Source: Thalassiosira profunda (taxonomy: Eukaryota; Bacillariophyta; Thalassiosirophyceae; Thalassiosirales; Thalassiosiraceae). From it: DNA of 18,587 bases. The position numbers and the translations under genes were made by a program. The stretch lies in contig JALLAP010000543.1 in assembly GCA_036939355.1 (NCBI GenBank), positions 1-18,587 of the forward strand, given 5' to 3'. Under the pieces are notes generated by a model. The model did not search any database. It saw nothing but the letters and a program-made list of their open reading frames with translations, and was not told the origin of the DNA. Numbering within the stretch: the stretch's first letter is position 1; the number at the start of each line of letters is the position of its first letter. Of the stretch, positions 8,008 through 16,339 are shown one piece after another.

Positions 8008-9330
8008 ATGGCGTCCAACTTCGGAGCCCCTCCGCCGCCGCCGCCTCCTCCTCCGCCGCCTCACCAAGCTCTGAATGGAGCGCCAGTGTCGGTGGGGCCG
8101 AATGGTGTGCTGCAACACGCATCTGCGCAGTACGCCCATCAACAGATTCACCAACCGGTGCATCCGGCGACGGCCCATCAAGCAGCGCCGCAGGGAGGCT
8201 ACTATCCGCCGCAGCATGCACAATATCAATACCAGCAGTATCCGCAGCACCAGTACCATCCGTATCATCAGCCACAATACAATCAACAATATCGTGGGTA
8301 TGCCAGCTACGGAAATGCCCCTCCGCCGCCGCCTCCGCAACATCAATCCCACAACCGCCACAATCACAACATAAGTCAACACTCGAGAGATCATAACGGT
8401 CACAGCACGAATGCCGACGCGGCGACATCCCTACGCCAATCCCTTCCCGCCGATGCCCCCCAAAACACTAAGCCGAAGAAGGTCAACCCCAAAATGGCCA
8501 AAAAGTACGCGGGCCGCGGCCTCAAGACGATCACCGTATCGGGGCCTGGGATGCTCACCCAGCGATTCAAAATATGCGTAGGAAACCACCCCGACGACGT
8601 GAGGAAGTGGATTGAGGAGCGGAGGAAGCGGTTTCCCCGCAGCGGTGGGGGGAATGCCGCGGGCTCCGGTGATGTGGCGGGTGGGAAGAGAATGAGGGAC
8701 GAAGGCAGAGAAGGCGAGAACGCTTCCCAAAAGAAATCCTGCCTTGATGAGATAGGAAAAGATGGGGATGCAACGAAAGCAGAGGGGCTGTCCTCTCTGT
8801 TGGCGGGCTATGATTCGTCTTCGTCGGAAGGGGAAGTTTGCGAGCCCAAAGCTGCAACAGAGGATCATTCGAGAAAGGAGCCATCATCAAATGAATTGCA
8901 ATCTACGGTTGGGGATGACAGTGCCCCTGAACAACCGCAACCTAAAAGACTCTGCAGGTACTACCAACGCGGAAAATGCCGCCACGGCTCTTCGTGCAAA
9001 TTCCTGCACTCTGATGCAGCGGCAACGCAAGAAGAAAAGCAGAAGCGACGGGAGACGCAGAGCGAACGAGATCGAGCGCGAAATCGGCAGGAGCGGGAGC
9101 TGCGGGCGTTGGGGCTCACTGCGCCCAGCCACGGCAGTAGGTATACCAGCGGGGGTAAAACTATGGACAGCTCGAGCCTGTTGCAGAGGTTATTGCAGCG
9201 GGACAAGGAGAGGGAGCACCGACTGACGCTTCAGTTGCTGAGATATATCGTGGACAACAATTATTTCCAGGGCGAGAGTGCCGACAAATCGTTCAATGGG
9301 GAAGTCGCAGGTACAAAAGAGGCTGATTAG
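8008..9330 (+). CDS. NUFIP1: NUFIP1/Rsa1-like snoRNP assembly factor with a CCCH zinc finger
   Basis: A 440-aa protein. Residues 7-19 are a proline run. About 70-103 is a Gln/Tyr/His-rich low-complexity stretch. About 157-212 is the conserved NUFIP block, ending DDVRKWIEERRKRFPR. Residues 316-334 form a CCCH finger (C316-x7-C324-x5-C330-x3-H334). The C-terminus (about residues 391-422) contains LLQRLLQRDKEREHRLTLQL and RYIVDNNYF, matching the closing helix of human NUFIP1. In other eukaryotes this factor bridges SNU13/15.5K and NOP58 to the R2TP complex for box C/D snoRNP assembly in the nucleus. The start at 8008 has a strong context (gccATGgcg). An in-frame ATG at 7786 would add 74 residues that look non-conserved. 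It converges on the next gene with only 14 bp between stops. Confidence 0.82.
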   Translation: MASNFGAPPPPPPPPPPPHQALNGAPVSVGPNGVLQHASAQYAHQQIHQPVHPATAHQAAPQGGYYPPQHAQYQYQQYPQHQYHPYHQPQYNQQYRGYASYGNAPPPPPPQHQSHNRHNHNISQHSRDHNGHSTNADAATSLRQSLPADAPQNTKPKKVNPKMAKKYAGRGLKTITVSGPGMLTQRFKICVGNHPDDVRKWIEERRKRFPRSGGGNAAGSGDVAGGKRMRDEGREGENASQKKSCLDEIGKDGDATKAEGLSSLLAGYDSSSSEGEVCEPKAATEDHSRKEPSSNELQSTVGDDSAPEQPQPKRLCRYYQRGKCRHGSSCKFLHSDAAATQEEKQKRRETQSERDRARNRQERELRALGLTAPSHGSRYTSGGKTMDSSSLLQRLLQRDKEREHRLTLQLLRYIVDNNYFQGESADKSFNGEVAGTKEAD

Positions 9331-9344
9331 TTGTGTCGCGCTTG

Positions 9345-10514
9345 TCATTCTGTATAAAAGCCGAAGAATGAGACTCCACTGTCCCCACCGAGCCAGAAGA
9401 GACTGCATATGCAAGGCACCAACGCCAGTACCAAGCACACAGCCCCAAATGCGGGGACTGTCTTTCTGTATGGGGCAACGCCTGCATTCGACACTCGTGT
9501 AGCAACCATCGAGGCTTCGGTCGCGAACAAAGCAAACAAAGCATCCGTCGATTCGAGAAGGGTTTGCTTGCTGTGTAGATCTGTCACCCTCTGCCACCAT
9601 TCCTGGCCCTGCAATCCAAATGCAAGGCAGGCAGGCACAAACACACATCCGATGATGCCAATAAAAAGAAGGCCTTTTGAGCGGAAGAGTTCATTCTCCG
9701 ACAGGGTTGTGGGGATATTCAGATGCGACGCAGATTGCCGAGAGAGCAGCCGGGACGCTTGCACCATTCTCGTAGACAAGCTCTCCTTTTTGTCGTCGCC
9801 TCCCAAGTTATCCAAAAGAGTGATTGCCGGCGCAGCCAACGAGTAGGCAAATATCCCTGCGGCAATCCAGGGCAGAACTCCATCGAAGGAGGCGAGCCAC
9901 GAAGGACAGAACGTCGATGTTCGCAATGCAAGCCAGGTGGCTGCGCCCGAGTAGAGGCCGGCGTACGCCGTTAGTGCCGCGTCGTCGATCACGCCCATGC
10001 GCGGCCTCTTTGCAATCTGATACGAAAGTTGGAGTTGTACAATCGTTGCAACGAAGCTGAGAGCTCCTAACAAAACGGATGCCTCCTGGGCCAGTTCGTA
10101 GGTCGGTCCGTAGACACCGAGGATATTGTGCACTGCCACTGGAACCCCACAGCTCACTAAAAAGACAATTGCAAGCATATCTCGCGGATTGGAGACGGCG
10201 TCGGTCAGGCTGGGTCTGGCGTCGTCGGGGACGGCAAGAGAGTCCGTCACGCCAAAGTCAAGTGGGCCGAGTCCATCGTCGACGTCGGGCTGGGATCTGT
10301 ACGCATCGATGGCATCGGCCGCACCCGGCGCTGATGCGTGGCGCCGTACCAACGTCGTTCTCACGAGGCGCACGGCACTCAAATCATGTCTCTGGTGGGA
10401 AAGATGACAATTGCTGCGTGATATACGACGGGGACGAGGCGGAGCGAACCCATCCACCACCACCGCTCGGGCTGGATGAGCCAGCAGACATGCCCCAACC
10501 CGCCACATCATCAT
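9345..10514 (-). CDS. plastid-targeted multi-pass membrane protein, function unknown
   Basis: An intronless 389-aa protein. Translation starts at one of three consecutive ATGs (10514, 10511, 10508). Residues 4-22 form a short signal peptide ending VVVDG, followed by FAPPRPRR: an ASAFAP-type junction with a basic Ser/Arg-rich transit peptide to about residue 62. This predicts import into the plastid. About six or seven hydrophobic segments follow: roughly 113-135, 145-167, 181-198, 211-234, 281-301, a weak one at 326-340, and 353-376, with a charged loop at 238-280. I do not recognise the family. It shares a divergent promoter with the lumenal TraB-family gene, which may hint at joint regulation. 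An envelope or thylakoid location cannot be separated from the sequence. Confidence 0.78.
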   Translation of the reverse strand: MMMWRVGACLLAHPARAVVVDGFAPPRPRRISRSNCHLSHQRHDLSAVRLVRTTLVRRHASAPGAADAIDAYRSQPDVDDGLGPLDFGVTDSLAVPDDARPSLTDAVSNPRDMLAIVFLVSCGVPVAVHNILGVYGPTYELAQEASVLLGALSFVATIVQLQLSYQIAKRPRMGVIDDAALTAYAGLYSGAATWLALRTSTFCPSWLASFDGVLPWIAAGIFAYSLAAPAITLLDNLGGDDKKESLSTRMVQASRLLSRQSASHLNIPTTLSENELFRSKGLLFIGIIGCVFVPACLAFGLQGQEWWQRVTDLHSKQTLLESTDALFALFATEASMVATRVSNAGVAPYRKTVPAFGAVCLVLALVPCICSLFWLGGDSGVSFFGFYTE

Positions 10515-10836
10515 TATTTGCAAATAGGCGACAGAGATCAGATGTGATCACAACCTATCCATCCAGCGCGCCTCATCGGCGGCCCTTCTACCGCCGCCTA
10601 CCAACGCCCTCCTCTCCCTCTCCTCCTCAGCTTGAGGCCTGTGGAAGCGTTGACGGAATGTTGGGGGCATCCAGAAGTCGCGGAGTTATGATTTATGATG
10701 AGGTAAAGTTCTAGTTGTTCGGGTCGCGCAAGTGTTGTAGAATTACAATGAATTAGTACTTTTATGTAGCGCTAAGTGCCCCTGACCTCTCCCTCTTCCC
10801 TCTCCCCGAGGTCGTCAGCGACGCACCAATCTCAAC
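10515..10836. promoter_or_regulatory. divergent promoter region, plastid membrane protein / TraB-family gene
   Basis: A 322-bp gap between two divergent starts. It holds a TTGCAA (10518-10523) immediately beside the membrane-protein ATG, an 8-bp palindrome TAGCGCTA (10767-10774), and a 22-nt pure pyrimidine tract (10786-10807) about 30 bp before the TraB-family ATG. That tract could act as an initiator or leader element. No TATA box or RNA gene is apparent. Confidence 0.5.
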
Positions 10837-12218
10837 ATGGTCGCCGTCGCCCCCCTTCTGGCCGCTATCGGCCTCCTCCCCTCCGCCCGCGCCTTCCTCG
10901 CGCCGTCGCCGCGCGCTGCGTCAATCTCGGCTCTGCGCGCCGAGAGCGATGGCTGCACGCGCCGCGAGTTGCTCTCGGCGTCAGCTGCAGGGGCAGCGGC
11001 GTCCCTCCTCGCCCGCCCTTCCTCGGCAGAGGCCGCCGCCACCGCGACCGCGCCCTCCAAGGCATCGGCGATTGTGGTAAGATTTGCAGTTCAAGTGTAC
11101 ATAGTATGCACATTTTGCAACAACATAATTCAGTTGTGCACATCTTATGCGCATTTCATGTGCAGTCCCAAACGCTGTGCGATCCCTCTGTCTCCACATG
11201 GACACGACGTTATGACGACGGGTCGTTGCGGACGGTGCACCTCTTGGGGACCGCACACATATCGGCTTCATCGGCCGAACTAGCGGGGAAGATGGTTAGA
11301 GACCTGCGCCCGGACGTAGTTTTTGTGGAGCTGGACGCCAAGCGCGTGGCGCGGGCCATACCGGGGGGCATCAAAGGCGCTGGCGGTGGCAGTGCTGATG
11401 CAAATGCAGCGAATTCATCGGGGGCGGGAGAATCTAGGTCAACCTTGGCACTGGGGAATGACGGCGCACCAGATAGGACTGAATCAACATCTGTTGCAAA
11501 GGGTTCCATAACATCGACGCCGAGCCAAGCCTCAGAGAGCCTTAAGAGCAATCCCTTCGACGTAGAATCCAAACTCGTGAATGCGGGCTCAAAGGTGGTC
11601 GGTGACAGCGTGAAGGGGATGTACGGGAAGCTCGAATCGGAAGGATTCAAGGCCGGCGACGAGTTCGCGAGGAGCGTACGAGAGGGATTGATGGTCGGCT
11701 CAACGATCGTCCTCGGCGACCAGGACGTGGAAGTGACGTTGCGACGGTTAACGAGGGCGCTAACTAAGACGGACCTCCGCAAACTCCTGGGCGCCGACTC
11801 CGAAATCAATGCCAGCATGGAAGAATTGTTGCCTGAGGACATGAAGGCGGCGTTGAAGTCGCCCAAAAGTGGTGGTGGCATCAGCAGTGCCAATGGCAAT
11901 ACGATGAGTGTATCTGAGGGCGTGTCGATCGATAAGGCGGAGTTCCAGACCTTTGTGGAAACAATGAAGGCCAAGGACAATGTGAAGAAGATAATGCAAG
12001 TGCTGAAATCTTCTGCACCCGAAATATACGAGGCGATGGTTGGAGAACGGGATAGATATATGGCACGCGGGCTTGACGAGTTGGGAGACACGCTCAGCGG
12101 CAAGGCCGTCGCCGAAACGGTTGCGGTGTGTGGCATGGCTCACGTGGACGGCATCGAAACCTACTTGGCTGACAGGGGTTGGAAAGAGCTGAGCTATCCG
12201 TGCCCGGTAGTGAGATGA
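10837..12218 (+). CDS. Tiki/TraB/PrgY-family protein, predicted thylakoid lumen
   Basis: Two exons, 10837-11076 (80 codons) and 11166-12218, give 430 aa. Residues 1-18 are a signal peptide ending SARA, then FLAPS (ASAFAP junction) and a short transit peptide. Next comes CTRRELLSASAAGAAASLL with ARPSSAEA, a twin-arginine lumen-targeting peptide. The mature part shows the family's paired GxxH motifs, GTAH (H111) and GMAH (H406), plus FVELDAKR (E135, R140) and GERDRYMARGL (E374, R375). The segment EGLMVGSTIVLGDQDVEVTLRR is also family-typical. Animal Tiki members are metalloproteases; other TraB proteins lack a settled biochemical role. A low-complexity Ser/Ala/Gly insert (about 147-195) and a second insert (about 300-345) interrupt the core. 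All key residues are present, so activity is plausible but inferred. Confidence 0.85.
11077..11165 (+). other. spliceosomal intron, TraB-family gene (89 bp, phase 0)
   Basis: The donor is ATTGTG|GTAAGA and the acceptor ATGTGCAG|TCC. It contains TTGCAA at 11115-11120. The intron falls between the targeting-peptide exon and the catalytic-core exon, suggesting the leader was acquired as a separate exon. Confidence 0.9.
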
Positions 12219-12304
12219 CTGTCTGAAGCGCAGACGAATAGACAGAAGCCTACTCTTCTTTGATACATTCCAATTTAGCTTAGCTCCACATGCCCAGATG
12301 AACA

Positions 12305-14604
12305 TTAAGTGATCACCGTCGGAGCGTCTCTTCCCGTCGTCTTTTCCATCTTCACCAGCCGCAGCGCCTCCTCCGCCAGATCTTTCAGGGCCGCAGGCGC
12401 CGACATGTCGTGTTTCGAGGCGTCTTTCTCGAATTGCTCCAGATACATTCGGATCGTGGCGCCGGCCGATCCAGTGCCGCTGAGGCGGAACACGACGCGG
12501 GCCGGGTCGCCGGACGGGAGCTGGAAGTTAAGGATGAGTCCCTGCTTCGACGTTTGGGATCCGTCGACTGGATCGGTGTAGCTGAATTCGACAGCATCCA
12601 CCAACTTGATGCCTGCCTCGTTGGCATCAAAGGACGAACCATCGCCATTCACAAACTCGTTCCTGATCGTGTCCATCACCTCGTTCGCGGCATCCGAGTC
12701 AACGCCCTCGTAGTCGTATCGGCAATAGAAGTGTCTCCCGTACTTGGCCCAGTGCTTTGTGATAATGTCCTTCACCCCCACCAACGCCTCTCCTTCGCCC
12801 CGCCCCTCGTTGGCCCCGCTCAGGATCGACATCCACGCCAGCACGGCCCACAATCCATCCTTCTCCCGGACGTGGTCCGACCCGGTCCCAAACGACTCCT
12901 CGCCACACAAAAACGGCGTGTAATCCTTACCGTCGAAGCTTTCCTTGGACGACATGAGGTTCCCAAAGAACTTCCACCCCGTCGGCGTCACAAAGCAGGG
13001 GATGCCCCGAGCCTCCGCCACTACATCCAGCGCCGCCGAGGAAGGCATGGACCGCGCCACGCCGTTCAACCCTCCCCTTGCCGCGAACTGCGGGATGGAC
13101 TCCCAGTTGTCGGCGATGACGGCCAGGCTGTCCGAGGGCGTGACGAAGCATCCGGCCCCGGCGATCAAGTTCCGATCACCGTCGCCGTCGTTTGCGGCGC
13201 CCAGTGTCGGGAGCTTGGACGCATCCGCAGTGGGATCGGCGCTTCCGTCCGGGAGCAGCCCCATCTTCTTCACGAGGGCCGACGCGTACGTCAAGTTCGG
13301 ATCGGGATGACCGCCGCCAAAGTCGGGGCGGGGATCGCATCGCATCAGGCAGGACTCCGGCAATCCCAGCTCCTCCACCAATACGCGCCTTGCGAACGGC
13401 CCGCCCGCGCCGTGCATCCCGTCGAACACCACCGAAAAGTCGTCGCGGGCGCAGAATTTCTTCAGTGCGTCAAAGTCGAAGCACGCCCGCAAGGCGTCGA
13501 GGTAGTTTCGGAACGGATCGACGATGGTCACGGTCGCCGTCGGCGTCAGCCGGTACGTCGTCCCGACGGGCGCGTCCAAATCCACGTCCTCCACGTTCTC
13601 CAACGTTTTGTACTCGGCAATCTCCAGAGTCTTTTGGTACAGCGCCTCGGTGAACTCCTCCCCCGCCGGCTGCCCCAATTCTTCGTTGTATTTGATCCCA
13701 AAGTCCTCCCCGGGCCCGCCGGGGTTGTGGCTCGCGGTGAGGACGATGCCGCCCTGGGCGATGCCCTCGCCGTCGTCGCCGTCTCCGTCGGGGGTGCGAC
13801 GGCGGATGGCCGCCGAAACTGCGGGCGTGGACATGATACCGCCCTGGGGTACCCAAATGTCCTTCACGCCGTTGGCCGCGAGGAGGCGGGCGATGGATTG
13901 GATGGCCTCGGCGTTGTGGTAGCGCCCGTCGCCGGCCACCACAACCCTGTCGCCGGTTTGAAATGTGGATTGCATTGTGTGATCGGATGCATCCATTGTG
14001 TGAGCTATTGGGCATCACAAATGATGATTGAATCAAGCAATCGTCAAGGATTGCAACATAACTGCCTGCCCCCTCCTATTGCAAAGCATTTTTCACTTCG
14101 AGCACATGATATGCACCAACAATGAAACGAGCAACTGGAGCTCCCTTCGACCGAAAGAAGATGTCTTCTCTTGCAATGACTTCTCACACCAACCCATCTG
14201 ATTCCAGTTGCAATGCAACACAACCCACTATACCCAAACATCACACACTACACATACTGCGCAACTCACGCCTCCAGCCCCTTCCCCCCGTTCGCCTCCC
14301 GCGCCGCATCCACCAAGCTCTGGACGAAGTTTTCCTTGTACCCCTCTCCCATCCACACCTCCACCTTCTTCCGGAGGCCGGACGTCCCCGGCCGCATCCC
14401 TTCGATGGGCGCGGTGGGGACGACGACTGCTGTGGCACCCCCCGTGTCGACGCTGCTGCCGCCGCGGAGGGCGGTGGCGGACGGCAGGCCCCGCCGCGCC
14501 TGCCCCAGCCCGAGGGCGGGAGTTAGCGGGCGGGCGAAGGCCGCGGCGGGGGGCGGGGCGGCCGCGAAGGCGAGGGCCGCGGGGAGGACGGCGGCGAGCC
14601 TCAT
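12305..14604 (-). CDS. PGM: plastid-targeted phosphoglucomutase
   Basis: Two exons, 14270-14604 and 12305-13946, joined in phase 2, give 658 aa. Residues 1-22 are a signal peptide ending PAAA, followed by FARPL (ASAFAP junction), predicting plastid import. The enzyme starts at about residue 70 with RPGTSGLRKKVEVW and crosses the splice join into AVVVAGDGRYHN. Key parts are the active-site loop TASHNPGG (phospho-Ser184), the metal loop DGDGDR (D365, D367, D369), the sugar loop CGEESFGTGSDH (459-470) and the phosphate loop RLSGTGSAG. It interconverts glucose 1- and 6-phosphate. An acidic insert (TPDGDGDDGEG) precedes the active site. An ATG at 13996 would give a shorter protein lacking the TSGLRKK segment and the leader. 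Converges on the TraB-family gene (86 bp). Confidence 0.93.
13947..14269 (-). other. spliceosomal intron, phosphoglucomutase (323 bp, phase 2)
   Basis: The donor is GGAGGC|GTGAGT and the acceptor GGCGACAG|GGTT, chosen because it is the only AG found that restores frame and family alignment. It is three to four times longer than the other introns here. It contains four TTGCAA copies (14051, 14079, 14171, 14208) and a perfect 9-bp inverted repeat (14131-14139 with 14203-14211). No snoRNA C/D boxes or further exon were seen. Confidence 0.85.
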
Positions 14605-14793
14605 CGTGGCGAAAGTGAAGTCAAAAGAAAAAGATGTGTGAGGGACGAGGGACGTCAAGGAGGGATGGATCGATGCAAGTCTCAACTCTCACCTCTCAGC
14701 ACCCAGCACCTCATATCTACATTCTCTCTCTCCACACTTACTCTCTCCGTCTCCGGCCGCGGCGCCCTCCTCTCCCACCCTGCCGCCTGCGTC
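14605..14793. promoter_or_regulatory. divergent promoter region, phosphoglucomutase / F-box-like gene
   Basis: A 189-bp gap. ACGTCA (14652-14657; TGACGT on the other strand) lies 48 bp upstream of the phosphoglucomutase ATG and matches the CRE core reported for CO2/cAMP control in diatoms. A pyrimidine-rich stretch (about 14721-14755) precedes the F-box-like start. A single hexamer can occur by chance. Confidence 0.4.
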
Positions 14794-16200
14794 ATGGACA
14801 GTTCTCCCGTCAGCGTCATCGAGACGTGCTGGCCGGCGATCGAGCCGTTTGTGGATCTGGAAGGGTCCGTCTCCGTCTCCCAGACGTGCACAACTTTGCA
14901 CCGGCTCATTATCGACTCCCACACGCGCCAGATAAAAGTGAGCCACTTTGAGGTCGACAACACGCCGTTATCAGATCAAGGGGAGGAAAAGAGCTGGCAA
15001 ACCGCGCCGGGGCGCATCCCGCACTTTCTCTCTCGTGCACTGAATGCAATTCACTTTCCATCGCTCAGATCAATCGCCATAGATTTTCCTGCAACACGAC
15101 GCCGCATTGCAACTGGACACGCGGATGAAATTGACGACGCGTCGAGCTCCGCTTTCCCAATATTCGTCGCAAACCTCTCATACGCTCGCAATCTGGAGAC
15201 ATTGCACTTTTGCGCCGGTCGGCTGATGGCCACGGAACGATCGGGAAAATTGGAATCATTGTACGAACTCTTTGCAGAGAATCTGGGGAGATGCGACAAT
15301 CTCGCATACATGACTATTGCAAACCTTGGATTTGTGCGAGGGAATCCCGAGCCACTGTACAGCGTTGCACTGGCGAGAGCCATGACTGATGTCATCCGCA
15401 AGAGAAGGCTAGGGCTGGAAAGTGTGAAAATCCATACAGCTGGACAACCTTCAGATCCAACATACAACACACTGCTACGCTCCAGGGGAATCGACGCTAT
15501 GAAGGAGCTGTTCACGACGGTGTTTTCTGCATCATCGGTGAAAGAGCTAATGCTATCGTTCCAAGGTGGCGGTTCCTGGCAGCACTGGAATACACTGTTG
15601 GATGTTGCAAAGATTTGCCGTGAAGCGATGCCAGACTTGAGGAGGTTGATGCTGGGGTACGATTATTGTAGTTCTGAGATGGGCACGTCTGAGTTGCAAC
15701 CCCATGGCCCTATATTTGATCTCTTCTCCAAGAGCCACTCTCTTGAGTATCTGTGGATGGGAATGTCTAGAAGATGTATGCAAGAAAAGGAAACCATCCT
15801 ATCGCTGAGGAGACTGCTGGAGAACAAAACAAATTTGGAATATGTTTCCATTGACTTTGGGAGTGCCTATGACGAGGACGGGGATATCGTGAAAGCTCTT
15901 TCTGAGACCCTTGCGCCCAATATAGACAGGGGAACTCAATGCTATCTCTCGATGGGCGCTGGCGCGAGAGAAGAGAAAATTCTTTCCCATGTCTGCATCG
16001 AGAATTTGAGGGGTGTTGTCAAAGAAGATGTGTCCAACCTCCATATGATGTTGGACAGTGGAATTATGGTCTGCAACGATTTCATTGCAGAAAAAAATGG
16101 AGATAGGAGGCTAGATATCGATGAAATGACATATTTCTGGGGGTCTACTGCAGGAGAATCCCCAAAGAGGCGCACGATCGAATTGGGGTTGAGCAATTGA
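14794..16200 (+). CDS. F-box/LRR-like protein, lineage-specific
   Basis: An intronless 468-aa protein. The first 45 residues (PVSVIETCWPAIEPFVDLEG, then SVSQTCTTLHRLI) resemble a divergent F-box. The rest contains irregular leucine-rich segments, each roughly LxxLxLxx: FPSLRSIAIDF, ARNLETLHFCAG, CDNLAYMTIANLGF, ASSVKELMLSFQGG, MPDLRRLMLGYDY, HSLEYLWMGM, TNLEYVSIDFGSA. If genuine it would be an SCF ubiquitin-ligase substrate receptor; that is inference. It is visibly more AT-rich than its neighbours and carries four TTGCAA sites. The start at 14794 opens directly on the F-box; an in-frame ATG at 14665 would add 43 residues of non-conserved Ser/Thr-rich sequence. It diverges from phosphoglucomutase. 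Confidence 0.6.
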   Translation: MDSSPVSVIETCWPAIEPFVDLEGSVSVSQTCTTLHRLIIDSHTRQIKVSHFEVDNTPLSDQGEEKSWQTAPGRIPHFLSRALNAIHFPSLRSIAIDFPATRRRIATGHADEIDDASSSAFPIFVANLSYARNLETLHFCAGRLMATERSGKLESLYELFAENLGRCDNLAYMTIANLGFVRGNPEPLYSVALARAMTDVIRKRRLGLESVKIHTAGQPSDPTYNTLLRSRGIDAMKELFTTVFSASSVKELMLSFQGGGSWQHWNTLLDVAKICREAMPDLRRLMLGYDYCSSEMGTSELQPHGPIFDLFSKSHSLEYLWMGMSRRCMQEKETILSLRRLLENKTNLEYVSIDFGSAYDEDGDIVKALSETLAPNIDRGTQCYLSMGAGAREEKILSHVCIENLRGVVKEDVSNLHMMLDSGIMVCNDFIAEKNGDRRLDIDEMTYFWGSTAGESPKRRTIELGLSN

Positions 16201-16339
16201 TAAAGAAGTATTGGTAAGAAGGCGGGCAGGGAAAGTGGAAAGTTGGCATCCAGAAGCAGACTCTTCTAAAAGGTGATAAATCACTCTCGAATGAATGTTC
16301 ACTCGACACGATTCCGCTGCCGCCATCAATCCTCAGCAT

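Noticed and set aside
10079..10714. 211-codon plus-strand frame spanning the membrane-protein start and the promoter
   Set aside because: Arg/Pro-rich without domains, mostly antisense to a clear membrane protein with a plastid leader.
11210..12136. 308-codon minus-strand frame opposite the TraB-family gene
   Set aside because: The plus-strand frame has family motifs and splice sites; the minus frame has none.
13997..14010. Alternative intron acceptor AATAG|CTC for phosphoglucomutase
   Set aside because: It leaves the wrong phase after the GAGGC|GTGAGT donor, whereas the acceptor at 13947 restores frame and the family sequence.
12410..14125. 571-codon open frame on the plus strand, opposite phosphoglucomutase
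   Set aside because: It mirrors a conserved enzyme in a GC-rich frame, shows His/Arg/Gly-rich composition without domains, and spans the real intron. It is an antisense shadow.
13947..14269. snoRNA or other RNA gene in the long intron
   Set aside because: Partial C-box-like strings (GTGATGT, GTGATGC) occur, but there is no CTGA D-box and no terminal stem.
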